NCBI RefSeq assembly: GCF_000737335.2
Contig: NZ_JMCC02000052.1
Location: 19,566 to 83,565 of the forward strand
Length of the DNA: 64,000 nt
Direction of reading: 5' to 3'
Source: Enhygromyxa salina
GTDB lineage: Bacteria; Myxococcota_A; Polyangia; Nannocystales; Nannocystaceae
In this document: in pieces, positions 50,619-58,883 of the stretch
Layout of the letters: each line of letters begins with the position of its first letter
Numbering within the stretch: position 1 is the first letter of the stretch
Position numbers and translations under genes: made by a program
Notes under the pieces: model-generated
The model's input: the letters and a program-made list of their open reading frames with translations, nothing else
Databases searched by the model: none
What the model was told of the DNA's origin: nothing

Positions 50619-53525
50619 ATGCGTCACACCACCAGCCCCCCGCCCTCCAAGTTTGGTCTGTTGCCCGCCCTGCTCACGACCCTGGCCCTGGCCGGATGTG
50701 CCGACGAGGGGCTTGACGAGGGTGTTGACGGGTCGAGCGACTTTCGCGGCCTCGAAGACGGCCTGCTGTTGCGCTGGACCTTCGAGGACCGAGTCGGCAC
50801 GAAGATCACCGATGTGTCGGGCAACAACCGCCATGGCACCCTGCAGGGCGGCTCGTTCGTGAGCTCGCCCTTCGGCGAGGCCGTCAGCCTCGACGGTATC
50901 GACGACTATATCTCGTTCGCGGGTCCGCGCGCGCCCTCGCTCTACGGCGGAACCAATGGGAATTTCACGGTCAGCGCGCGAGTCCAGGTCGCGGACCTCG
51001 GCAAGTACAACACCCTGTGCGTGGGCTGTGGGCCGCTGTCGGTCATGTACGTCGGCACCGCCGGCTACGGCAAGCGGGTCATGTCGGCGATCTACAACCA
51101 GAACACCCAGGGCATGCTGTGGCCGACCTCGTCCGAGTCGCTGCTGCCCGACACCTGGGCCGAAGTGACAATGATCGTCGAGGCTGGCGTGGCCGCGCGC
51201 TATTACTTCAATTGCCAGTTCGACTCGCAGCTGGCCAACGCCGGCGTGGGCCTGAAAGATTATGGCTACTCGACGATCGGTCAGGGCGTGGTGGCGGATC
51301 GGTGGTTCCAGGGCCAGATCGATGATCTGCGGATCTGGAATCGGGCGCTCTCCGAGGCCGAGCTGACCGAGCTATGCCCAACGCCGCCGCTGCTCGAGCA
51401 AGGGCTCGAGCTCAATTGGACCTTCGAGGACCATGATGGCGACCAGATCACGGACATGTCGGGTCACGGACGGCACGGCACGCTGCAGAGCGGGGCGGCG
51501 CTCGTCAGTTCACCCGCGGGGCAGGCCGTCAGCCTCGATGGCATCGATGATCGGATCTCGTTCGTGGGGCCGCGCTCGCCCGCGCTGTATGGCGGCGTTG
51601 ACGGCGACTTTACCCTCAGCGCGCGGATGCGGGTCGCGGACGTCGCCAAGTACAACGCGCTGTGCTACGGCTGCGGGCCCTCACAGGGCCTCTACGTTGG
51701 CGACCCCGGCCAAGGCGGGCAGATGTCCGCGGCGCTCAACAACCAAGGTACGCAGGGCCTGCTGTGGGCCGCGACGCCCTATCAAGAGATCACCGCCAAC
51801 GAATGGACCGAGGTGACGATGGTCGTCGACGGTGGGGTCGCGACCCGCCTTTATGTGGACTGTGCGATGCGCTCGGAGCTGCAGAACCCGGCGATTGGAC
51901 TGAAGGACTACGGCTATTCCGCGGTTGGGCAGGGCGGGTATCCCAACAGTTGGTTCGGCGGCGAGATCGACCAACTGCGGATCTGGAGCCGGGCGCTGCC
52001 CGCCGAGGAGCTGGCGCTGCTGTGCGTACCCAGCCCTTGTGATGGGCCGATCCACGTCAACGTCAGCGCCGACCCAGGCGGCGACGGGAGGTCGTGGGCG
52101 ACCGCGTTCAACGATCTGCAGGCGGCGATCAACGCTTCGGCGCAGTGCAGCTACCCCGAGGTCTGGGTCGCGGAGGGCACCTACGCGCCAACCCCCGGCG
52201 TCCCGGTTGCAACGATCACCGCGCCAATGGCGATCTATGGCGGGTTTGACGGAACCGAAGACGCGCTCGAACAACGCGACGTCGGGCTTCACCCGGTCCG
52301 GCTCGGGGCCGACGGCTGGACCTCGCGGGTCGTGGTCATCGAGTCCAGCGCGGTGAGCGAGCTCGAGTCGCTGTGGCTCGATGGCTTCACGATCTCGGGC
52401 AGCAGCGCGGGTGCGATCCAGATCACCGCCGCGCTCGCTCCTGAGCCGCCGACCAGCGTGTTCCTTCACAACCTCACGATCACCGGCAATGCCGCGAGCG
52501 CGGGCGCGGGCATCCTGACCAGCGGCGCGGGCGGGATCGAGATCGCAACGTCGCACTTTGAAGCCAACTCCGCGCCGCTCGGTGGCGCGATTCGGGCGAC
52601 CGGTACCTCACTGGACGTGAGCAGCTGTGAGTTCGTCGACAACGACGCCAACCGGGGGGCCGCGCTGCATCTGGGCGGCAACGGTGGCGCGTACAACCTC
52701 ACGCAGAACGACTTTAGCGGCAACTCGGCCACGACCTGGGGGGGCGCGATCTTCCTCGATGATGATCCGGCTGACCCTGGCTATATGGAGCTCACGATCG
52801 AGGGCGGTGAGTTCATTGCGAACGACGCGGTCCAAGGCGGCGGGGCGATCTACGCGGAGGAGTCGACGACGACGATCCAATCGGTCGTGTTCGCCAACAA
52901 CTTAGGTGGGCGCGGCGGCGCGGTCGAGGTTGCGAACGGCAGCGGGGCCGTCAACCCGGATGTGTTCGAGATCATCGATTGTCGCTTCATCGCCAACCAG
53001 GCGACGGTGAGCCGCGGCGGCGGCTTGCTGCTGACGGAGGCCGGGACCACGGTGATCAACACGGAATTCGCGTCGAACATCGCGACGAGCAGCGGCGGCG
53101 GCGTGTATGGACGCGGGACCTTCATCCACTCGACCTTCGCCAACAATGCAGCGGCCAGCGGCGCTGGCCTGTACGCGCCTCCGGGGCCCGACATGACAAT
53201 GCGGCACTGCGCGGCGTGGCCGGATCTGATCGTGGGCCAGGACATCTACATGGGCTGGTCCTGCGGCGCGCCCGAGACCTGGCTGCTGGCCAACGGGCCC
53301 GGCGTCATCACCCATCAGACGCCATTTGACCCGGCGGACCTCGATGACGATGGCCGCGTGGAGTACTACTTGCGGCCTGGCACGGCCTGCGCGGACTTTG
53401 GCGGTGAGACCCCAGAGTTTGACACGAGCGCGCTGACGACGATGGCCTCGCAGTGCACCGATAGCTCGCCGGTGGACATTGGCGTGCACTATACGCCGCT
53501 GTTCGCCGCTGGCGCGTGCGGGTGA
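50619..53525 (+). CDS. Lipoprotein with two LamG domains and a beta-helix
   Basis: 968 residues from ATG 50619. Signal peptide with lipobox LAGC. Two LamG/concanavalin-like domains repeat: LLRWTFEDRVGTKITDVSG...GEAVSLDGIDDYISF and LNWTFEDHDGDQITDMSG...GQAVSLDGIDDRISF, each about 190 residues. From about 475 a right-handed beta-helix begins with HVNVSADPGGDGRSWATAF and EVWVAEGTYAPT, followed by many GGAI/GGGL turns. Predicted surface lipoprotein for binding or cutting polysaccharide; no catalytic residue can be named. The gene stands alone, 124 bp after the kinase operon. Confidence 0.85.
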   Translation: MRHTTSPPPSKFGLLPALLTTLALAGCADEGLDEGVDGSSDFRGLEDGLLLRWTFEDRVGTKITDVSGNNRHGTLQGGSFVSSPFGEAVSLDGIDDYISFAGPRAPSLYGGTNGNFTVSARVQVADLGKYNTLCVGCGPLSVMYVGTAGYGKRVMSAIYNQNTQGMLWPTSSESLLPDTWAEVTMIVEAGVAARYYFNCQFDSQLANAGVGLKDYGYSTIGQGVVADRWFQGQIDDLRIWNRALSEAELTELCPTPPLLEQGLELNWTFEDHDGDQITDMSGHGRHGTLQSGAALVSSPAGQAVSLDGIDDRISFVGPRSPALYGGVDGDFTLSARMRVADVAKYNALCYGCGPSQGLYVGDPGQGGQMSAALNNQGTQGLLWAATPYQEITANEWTEVTMVVDGGVATRLYVDCAMRSELQNPAIGLKDYGYSAVGQGGYPNSWFGGEIDQLRIWSRALPAEELALLCVPSPCDGPIHVNVSADPGGDGRSWATAFNDLQAAINASAQCSYPEVWVAEGTYAPTPGVPVATITAPMAIYGGFDGTEDALEQRDVGLHPVRLGADGWTSRVVVIESSAVSELESLWLDGFTISGSSAGAIQITAALAPEPPTSVFLHNLTITGNAASAGAGILTSGAGGIEIATSHFEANSAPLGGAIRATGTSLDVSSCEFVDNDANRGAALHLGGNGGAYNLTQNDFSGNSATTWGGAIFLDDDPADPGYMELTIEGGEFIANDAVQGGGAIYAEESTTTIQSVVFANNLGGRGGAVEVANGSGAVNPDVFEIIDCRFIANQATVSRGGGLLLTEAGTTVINTEFASNIATSSGGGVYGRGTFIHSTFANNAAASGAGLYAPPGPDMTMRHCAAWPDLIVGQDIYMGWSCGAPETWLLANGPGVITHQTPFDPADLDDDGRVEYYLRPGTACADFGGETPEFDTSALTTMASQCTDSSPVDIGVHYTPLFAAGACG

Positions 53526-53542
53526 GCCCCGCGAGCCCAGAT

Positions 53543-53763
53543 CAGCCGGCCGGGCGCCGCAGCTTGACCTGCAATGCCTCGCGCCGCCTCGCTTGGCCTT
53601 TTCGCCGAGGGCTTTGTCGTCAACACTTGCAGTGGGCCCAAGGCCAGCTTGGGGCGTTGGGATCATGCGGGGGGGGCGACCGGATCGCCGACCCTGCGCG
53701 GGTAGATGCGCATGGGTCCGTTGTGTTCGCCCAGCTCCTGCAGATAGGTCAGCGTCATCACCC
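53543..53763 (-). pseudogene. Decayed fragment of a PhyH-like gene
   Basis: Minus-strand similarity to the gene at 58005-58772: the stretch MTLTYLQELGEHNGPMRIYP and RRVGDPVAPP is almost identical, as is the DNA GATGCGCATGGGTCCGTTGT. A run of eight G replaces seven, breaking the frame, and about 68 bp of foreign sequence (53572-53639) separates it from a second matching piece at 53543-53571. Both ends of the gene are lost. The pseudogene overlaps the LysR stop. Confidence 0.8.
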
Positions 53764-54642
53764 CAATGGCAGCGCAGCGAGTCGCGCGGCGAGGTGATTC
53801 CAGACCCGTGAAACCCGTGGGCTTCGACGCAGGTCCGGGTGCGCAACCAGGTATAGCGGCGGCCCAGGAATCACGATCTCGGGCAGCACACGGCGCAGTG
53901 GCAGCCCCGTCGCGCACCACGAGGGCACGGCCGCGATGCCCAAGCCGGCGAGCGCCATCGAGACCTGGACGACGCTCGCGTCGCAGCGAATAGCGAAGTC
54001 ATCGCGGGTGTGCGCGAACCCCATCGCGGCGGCCGCCTCTATCCAATAGGTCTCTCGGTCAAATCCGATCAGATCAAAGTCCGCGAGTTCCGCCATGTCG
54101 GCCGGCTCGCCGTGTTGGTCGACATATTGTGGTGATGCATACAGACCCAGCGGGGTGGTGCCAAACAATCGAGTTACCAGCTCGAGCTGGTGCGGGCGGA
54201 ATTGACGGACCGCGATCTCGGCCTCGCGCAGCAGCAAGTTTACCGCGCTGTCCTCGATGACCAGATCGATCGTGATGTGGGGCTCGTCGATGCGGAGCTG
54301 GCTCAACCATTCGGGCGCGAAGTGGATCCCAAACACCCCGCTCATCGTCACCGAGACCGAGCCCTCTTGCTGCTCCGAGAGCCCCAGCGCCTCACGCTCG
54401 AAGGTCTTGACCGAGTCGCGCACGGCCACCGCTCGTTCGAACAGCCCCTGGCCTTGGGGCGAGAGGGTCAGCCCTCGCCCCCGTCGCTCGAACAGCGAGA
54501 TGCCCAGGTTCGCCTCGAGCAGCTTGATGTGTCGGGACAAGGTTGGCTGGCTGATCCCCGAGCGCTGCGCCGCGGCGTGCATGCTGTCGGCCTGCGCCAC
54601 GAACACGAAGCTTCGCAGCCATCGCCAGTCGAGCTCATCCAT
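53758..54642 (-). CDS. LysR-family transcriptional regulator
   Basis: 294 residues. Winged helix-turn-helix at 1-60: WLRSFVFVAQADSMHAAA and GISQPTLSRHIKLLE. Effector domain 90-290 with a two-lobed periplasmic-binding fold (GSVSVTMSGVFG, FDLIGFDRETYW, ALAGLGIAAVPSW). It is divergent from two small lipoprotein genes and most likely controls them and itself. Its stop lies in the decayed PhyH fragment, so the gene end may have been rebuilt; the C-terminus (RLAALPLG) is near normal length for the family. Confidence 0.9.
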   Translation of the reverse strand: MDELDWRWLRSFVFVAQADSMHAAAQRSGISQPTLSRHIKLLEANLGISLFERRGRGLTLSPQGQGLFERAVAVRDSVKTFEREALGLSEQQEGSVSVTMSGVFGIHFAPEWLSQLRIDEPHITIDLVIEDSAVNLLLREAEIAVRQFRPHQLELVTRLFGTTPLGLYASPQYVDQHGEPADMAELADFDLIGFDRETYWIEAAAAMGFAHTRDDFAIRCDASVVQVSMALAGLGIAAVPSWCATGLPLRRVLPEIVIPGPPLYLVAHPDLRRSPRVSRVWNHLAARLAALPLG

Positions 54643-54763
54643 GCGCGGCGTCGCGAGCCCGGGTCGATGGGATTGTGATCATTTTTGAATCGCTGAGTTC
54701 TGGAAAGTTCGCTGAGCGAGACGCATTTTTGATGCTATCCCCTGCAACAGGTCACCGCTAGCC
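54643..54763. promoter_or_regulatory. LysR divergent control region
   Basis: 121 bp between LysR and the NrfJ-like lipoprotein. CATTTTTGA occurs at 54680-54688 and 54724-54732, and CGCTGAG at 54691-54697 and 54710-54716, giving a nested A-B-B-A order of direct repeats. It is AT-richer than its surroundings. These are candidate regulator sites; no single promoter is clear. Confidence 0.45.
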
Positions 54764-55165
54764 ATGAAACGAAGCCTCCAGCCAGCAACTCTCTCATTTT
54801 TGTTTGCCCCGGCCATGATGTTCGCAGCGGCAGCCCTGTCTGGATGTTCAGACTCTCCGGCACCCGTCGCCCAAGCGCAGGCCGTTCCAAGCAACCCACT
54901 GAGCGAGGCAACCCCCGTCGATCTCGAGGGGGTGGACGAAGTCAGCGAGGTCCTGGTGGCCGGGCGCTACAGCTACCTGCGGCTGCGCGGGTCATCCCCC
55001 GGCGAGTGGCATGTCGTGATGGGGCGCGCGCCCCGGGTCGGTGACAGCGTTCACTACCGGGCCTACGCGGTCGCCAAAAATTTCCACTCGTCGTCGCTTC
55101 AGCGTGACTTCGAGCGGCTCCTGTTCACCTCTGTCAAACCCGAAGCTCGAGACCATGATGCCTGA
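54764..55165 (+). CDS. NrfJ-like OB-fold lipoprotein
   Basis: 133 residues: signal peptide with lipobox LSGC, a short linker, then VSEVLVAGRYSYLRLRGS, WHVVMGRAPRVGDSVHY and KNFHSSSLQRDFERLLF. This follows the small domain seen in NrfJ and related exported proteins (EVLxxxxYTYLxV ... VGD.V ... M.NFxSxxLxRTFxxIxF). These are often near cytochrome or copper/redox genes; the role is not known. It overlaps the next gene by 11 bp and is divergent from LysR. Confidence 0.7.
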   Translation: MKRSLQPATLSFLFAPAMMFAAAALSGCSDSPAPVAQAQAVPSNPLSEATPVDLEGVDEVSEVLVAGRYSYLRLRGSSPGEWHVVMGRAPRVGDSVHYRAYAVAKNFHSSSLQRDFERLLFTSVKPEARDHDA

Positions 55166-55736
55166 CACACACCACGCCATCCCCTCGTTCTGCTTGTCCC
55201 TCATTGTATTGTTGCTCGGCCCCGCGCTGGGCTGTGATTCCACTGACCCCAGCGTGTCCGACGATGAATCGGGCGAAGATTCCAATTGTGTGGCAGAGGT
55301 GTTTGAAGCCGACGCCACGCTGGATCTGAGCGCGGGCGAGGCCGGCGACCCCAACAACTGGCCCGCATTGCCACCGACCGCGGTGATTGCCAGTACCTAC
55401 TTGCGCCTCAGCGACGACGCCGACTCCACGCAGTCGTTCGACAGCGTGCTTGGCCCGATCATCGCGGAGCTGATGGCCCCGGCGCCCGGCTTGATGGGCC
55501 TCTCGACCTCTGCCTCCGAGGCTTGTGGTAGCCTGCGTACCCTGTCGGCGTGGGAGAGCGAGGAGGCGATGATGAACTTCGTGGTCGGCGAGGCACACCT
55601 CGCAGCGATCGGCCAGGTCAGCGTGATCAGCCGAGGTGGCTCGGTCACCGGGAGTTGGAGCGCGAGCGAGCTCGAGAGTGTGAGCTGGGAAGCTGTTGTT
55701 GCCCAGTTCGCTGATCACACCGGCCCGGCCTACTGA
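55155..55736 (+). CDS. Lipoprotein with ABM-like dimeric alpha/beta domain
   Basis: 193 residues from ATG 55155 (or 55158), overlapping the upstream gene. Signal peptide with lipobox ALGC, an acidic linker, and a domain of about 110 residues: VIASTYLRLSDDADSTQSFD, PGLMGLSTSASEACGSLRTL, SAWESEEAMMNFVVGEAHL. This alternation is typical of antibiotic-biosynthesis-monooxygenase/DUF3291-like folds. Such proteins bind heme or small aromatic ligands. Likely regulated by the LysR protein with the upstream lipoprotein. Confidence 0.6.
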   Translation: MMPDTHHAIPSFCLSLIVLLLGPALGCDSTDPSVSDDESGEDSNCVAEVFEADATLDLSAGEAGDPNNWPALPPTAVIASTYLRLSDDADSTQSFDSVLGPIIAELMAPAPGLMGLSTSASEACGSLRTLSAWESEEAMMNFVVGEAHLAAIGQVSVISRGGSVTGSWSASELESVSWEAVVAQFADHTGPAY

Positions 55737-55743
55737 GCGAGTC

Positions 55744-55935
55744 AACCTTCGATGAGAAGCCGTACCAGCTCATCGGAGAAGCCCGAGTCCCTATCTCGGC
55801 GCAGGAGGGCCAGGTGGAGCGGGTCGACTACGAGTACCGGCGCAACGGCACCGCGAACATCTTCATGATGGTTGGGGCCGTCTCGCCGTGGAGGCATGCC
55901 AAGGTGACGAGCCGCCGGAAGACCACCTCGTTTGC
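55744..55935 (+). mobile_element. IS630-family transposase fragment
   Basis: Plus-strand reading gives FDEKPYQLIGEARVPISA, VERVDYEYRRNGTAN and PWRHAKVTSRRKTTSFA, the middle part of an IS630 (Tc1/mariner-like) DDE transposase around the second catalytic Asp. Both ends and the inverted repeats are missing. It begins 7 bp after the ABM lipoprotein stop and abuts the DUF4336 remnant. Confidence 0.8.
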
Positions 55936-56274
55936 GAGCGGGAAGCCCTGAAAGAAGACCTGGTCGATCTGGCCGACCCAGCCGGGCGGCGGCTCGTCGC
56001 CGAGGACGCCGGCGGGGTCGAGATCCTTGCGTTTCTCATCGAGCCCTGGCGCGATCCACAGCGCGACGTCGGGCCCCGCGTGCGAACAGGTGGTGGAAGC
56101 GATTCGGCGCGGCCACGAACGCGACGCTCCCGAGCGCGTCGAGCTCCTCGCGAAGCTCTGGGGTGCAGCGGATCGGCGAGTGCAGGAGGAGCCGCCCGTC
56201 GTCGAGCCGGATCACGGTCATCCGCGCAGCGGTTGCGCCGCCACCCAGAGGTTGGTGTCCAGTGAGGTCAGCAT
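55930..56274 (-). pseudogene. DUF4336 (metallo-hydrolase-like) gene remnant
   Basis: From the ATG at 56274: MLTSLDTNLWVAAQPLR, then a frame change to RMTVIRLDDGRLLLHSPIRC and ALGSVAFVAAPNRFHHLF, then another to HAGPDVALWIAPGLDEKRKD and FFQGFPLANEVVF. These are the ordered parts of a DUF4336 protein, with at least two frameshifts and a short deletion. The 3' half is lost where the IS630 fragment begins. Confidence 0.75.
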
Positions 56275-56313
56275 GGAGTGTCACTTTCTCGGCCGCGGGC
56301 CTTGGGCTCCTGG

Positions 56314-57813
56314 CTATGGGACTCGCAGCGAGCAGTCTGCCATGAGCGCATCCGCGGTGACGACGCTGTCGATGACCTCGTCGTTCCACAGGCCCGGCTT
56401 GAGTCCGTGCGTCGTGATCAGCGTGACGACGACATCCTTCTTGGTCTTCGTGCGCTGCTTGAAGATCTCGACCTTGGTCACGAGCTCTTTTGCATAGGCC
56501 TTGCTCAGCACGAATTCCTCGCTGCAGTACTTCAACTCGCAAAGGTTGATGATCCCGTCCGGGCGATCGAAGAGCAGGTCGACCTGGGCGCCAGACACGT
56601 CGGAGCCAGGCCGCGTGACGTAGCGCCAGGTGCCGACCTCGTTGGCCATGCCGTCGATGCCGAGCGCGGCTTCGATCTCCGCCGTGTGCTTGAGGCAGAT
56701 GCCCTCGAAGGCGTAGCCGGCCCACGAGCGGTACGCGGGGGTGTTCGCCCGCGACATCCAATACCTGGCCCCGCGTGCACCAAACGAAGACGCGGGCGCA
56801 CCATCCATCCAATCGAGATAGAACAGCGAGAACTCGTCGATCAAGCGGTAGCTCGTCTCCCTCCGCTTTCGTCCGTACGGGACGAAGCGAGCGAGAAACC
56901 CCGCGGCCTCCAGCTCGTCGAGGCGACGCGTCAACCTGCCGCCGCTGGCCATGCCCGCGCTCGAGATGAGCTCGTCACGGCTGACCCCGCTGCGCTTGCG
57001 AGCGACCGCCCGGACGAGTCGCTCATGCTCGCCCGAGTCGTCGAACAGCGACGCGAACAAGCGCCCGAACTCGTCGCTCAGCGGTCCAGCGCGGTCAAAG
57101 CAGAGCTGTCCTATGGCCTGACTCGCCGACACCCCGCGAGGAACCTGAAGCAAGTAGTGGGCGACCCCGCCGAGCGCCATGTAGAGCTCGAGGGTCTGCG
57201 CGGTTCCGCGGCGCAAGCCACGGCTGGCGAGGAGCTCCCGGACTTCACTGAGGCGAAACGGCTCGAGCCGGATCCGATGGGTGACGCGGTTGTGGAGCCC
57301 CCCCTTGGCGTTGATCAGGCGGTCGATCATGAACGACGCCGCGCTGCCGCAGAGCACCCAGACCAGGTTGGGGAGCTTCGAGAGGCGCGCGTTCCACAGG
57401 TGGTCGATCGCCGGCAGGAGCCCCGAGCGATGCGTGGACATCCACGGGAGTTCGTCGAAGAACACGACGACGGGCTCGCTCGGATGGCGGATGGCGGCCG
57501 CCTCAACGCCATCTGCGAGCAGCGAGAGCGCCTCGCGCCAGTCGTTCAGCGGTGGGAGTCTGTGGTTCAGAAAGGTCGCCTCGAGCTGTTGCTTGAAGTT
57601 GTCGAGCTGTACCGCCTTGGGCGCCGCGTGCTGGCCGATCGCTTCGAAATAGGTGCCCGCCGTCGGCTCGAGGTGCGCGCGCACGAGGTGGGTCTTGCCA
57701 ACACGGCGCCGACCGTAGATTGCGACCAGCGCGGCCCGATCGACGCGGGCGGCGCTCGACAGAAGCTCGCGCTCTCGCCGACGACCCACGCTCGACTGGT
57801 GCGCTCGCGTCAT
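56314..57813 (-). CDS. AAA ATPase with C-terminal nuclease-like (DUF234) domain
   Basis: 499 residues from ATG 57813. Walker A IYGRRRVGKTH (Lys40), Walker B VVVFFDELPW, sensor-like WVLCGSAASF. A winged-helix region follows (SGVSRDELISSAGM, RLTRRLDELEAAGFL). The C-terminus has GAQVDLLFDRPDG and INLCELKYC, a PD-(D/E)xK-like D...ExK pattern of the DUF234 group. These ATPases are common in archaea and mobile in bacteria; their role is unclear. A perfect 28-bp inverted repeat covers the start codon. Neighbouring pseudogenes suggest an acquired island. Confidence 0.85.
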   Translation of the reverse strand: MTRAHQSSVGRRRERELLSSAARVDRAALVAIYGRRRVGKTHLVRAHLEPTAGTYFEAIGQHAAPKAVQLDNFKQQLEATFLNHRLPPLNDWREALSLLADGVEAAAIRHPSEPVVVFFDELPWMSTHRSGLLPAIDHLWNARLSKLPNLVWVLCGSAASFMIDRLINAKGGLHNRVTHRIRLEPFRLSEVRELLASRGLRRGTAQTLELYMALGGVAHYLLQVPRGVSASQAIGQLCFDRAGPLSDEFGRLFASLFDDSGEHERLVRAVARKRSGVSRDELISSAGMASGGRLTRRLDELEAAGFLARFVPYGRKRRETSYRLIDEFSLFYLDWMDGAPASSFGARGARYWMSRANTPAYRSWAGYAFEGICLKHTAEIEAALGIDGMANEVGTWRYVTRPGSDVSGAQVDLLFDRPDGIINLCELKYCSEEFVLSKAYAKELVTKVEIFKQRTKTKKDVVVTLITTHGLKPGLWNDEVIDSVVTADALMADCSLRVP

Positions 57814-57924
57814 GAGCGAATGGTGGCCATATCTCGTCGGCACGTCAAGATATGGCCGCATTTATTTATATTAGTGGCCATAACTAATCTCCTCTTCGAG
57901 ATATGGCCACCATTCGCTCATGAC
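57809..57924. promoter_or_regulatory. 28-bp inverted repeat with four TATGGCC boxes
   Basis: 57809-57836 and 57897-57924 are perfect inverse copies (28 bp), 60 bp apart. The left one includes the ATPase start codon (minus strand); the right one carries the same ATG on the plus strand. TATGGCC or its complement occurs at 57826, 57851, 57875 and 57903, in alternating orientation, around an AT-rich core (TTTATTTATATTAG). It looks like an operator cluster, probably for the ATPase promoter. Confidence 0.65.
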
Positions 57925-58004
57925 AGCCGTCGCCGCCACCCGGAAGCGCTGCGTCAGCAAATCGCCGCGCTGGGCGACGGTCTGCTTGCCGGTCTGCTTG
58001 CCGC

Positions 58005-58772
58005 TCAGCGCAGCACGGATCGCAGCAGCTCGCTGCTCTCGGGGCGGGCCGCGAGCTCGGACAGCTTGTCGTCTGCCCAGCCCCCCACGGGGGCGTCGCG
58101 GGCCGCGTAAGTCAGCCCAATGAACATCCGCAGCGCGTCTTCGCTCGTGGGCGGGATCGCGTGCCAGGTGCACTCGTCAACGGCGACGAGGCTGCCGGCC
58201 GGGAGCCGCAGCTCGACCTGGCCAGGCCAGCTCGGGGCGTTGGGATCATGCGGGGGGGCGACCGGGTCGCCGACCTTGCGCGGGTAGATGCGCATGGGTC
58301 CGTTGTGTTCGCCCAGGTCCTGCAGATAGGTCAGCGTCATCACCCGCTGGGTGGTGTCGACCGCTGGCCACACGCCAGTGCGCCGGTACTGGCCGTCGTT
58401 GACCCCGCCGACGTGGGTGTGCCAGGCAAAGAACGGCCGCGATCGATCCGACACCACGCAGCCGGCGATCTCTAGCACCATGTCGCGGCCAAGCGCGCCG
58501 CGCAGGGCGGCGATGATGTTGGGCTTGACGATGTCGTTGGCCCAGCGGGGGCGAAGGTGCAAGAGCCGGCGCACGGCCATGCCCGCGGCGCACAGATGGA
58601 CATCGGGGGCCAGCTCCACGTTGTTGGGGTCGTGGCAGCTCGGGCGACCGACCTGCGCATGGATGCCGTCGATGTCGGCACGAACCGCCGCGACCCAGTC
58701 CAGATCATACGCGCGCTCGAACACGGTGTAGCCCTGCTCGATCAGCTGCTGGGTGTGGTCGGCGGCGTCCAT
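58005..58772 (-). CDS. PhyH-like oxygenase, paralog 4 (HxH motif)
   Basis: 255 residues from ATG 58772. RSRPFFAWHTHVGGVNDGQY holds the HxH pair, MTLTYLQDLGEHNGPMRIYP the middle strands, CTWHAIPP the distal His and MFIGLTYAA the closing strand. It belongs to the same group as the three copies at 32723-36868 but stands alone, far from that cluster. A decayed copy lies at 53543-53763. It converges on nothing; the ATPase promoter region follows it. Confidence 0.75.
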   Translation of the reverse strand: MDAADHTQQLIEQGYTVFERAYDLDWVAAVRADIDGIHAQVGRPSCHDPNNVELAPDVHLCAAGMAVRRLLHLRPRWANDIVKPNIIAALRGALGRDMVLEIAGCVVSDRSRPFFAWHTHVGGVNDGQYRRTGVWPAVDTTQRVMTLTYLQDLGEHNGPMRIYPRKVGDPVAPPHDPNAPSWPGQVELRLPAGSLVAVDECTWHAIPPTSEDALRMFIGLTYAARDAPVGGWADDKLSELAARPESSELLRSVLR

Positions 58773-58883
58773 GTGGCGGCTGCTTGGCGGCGGCTGCTTA
58801 GAGACGATAGCAGCGCGCGCGCGGGCCGAGAAGCTCGACGCCCGCGCCCCCTCGCAGTGAAGTTGGTTTAGAGTCGCCGACGC

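Noticed and set aside
55744..56274. Active IS630 element
   Set aside because: Only the middle of the transposase remains and there are no terminal repeats.
57920..58123. Plus-strand ORF after the 28-bp inverted repeat
   Set aside because: It reuses the mirrored start but then overlaps the end of the PhyH-like gene antisense; no protein features.
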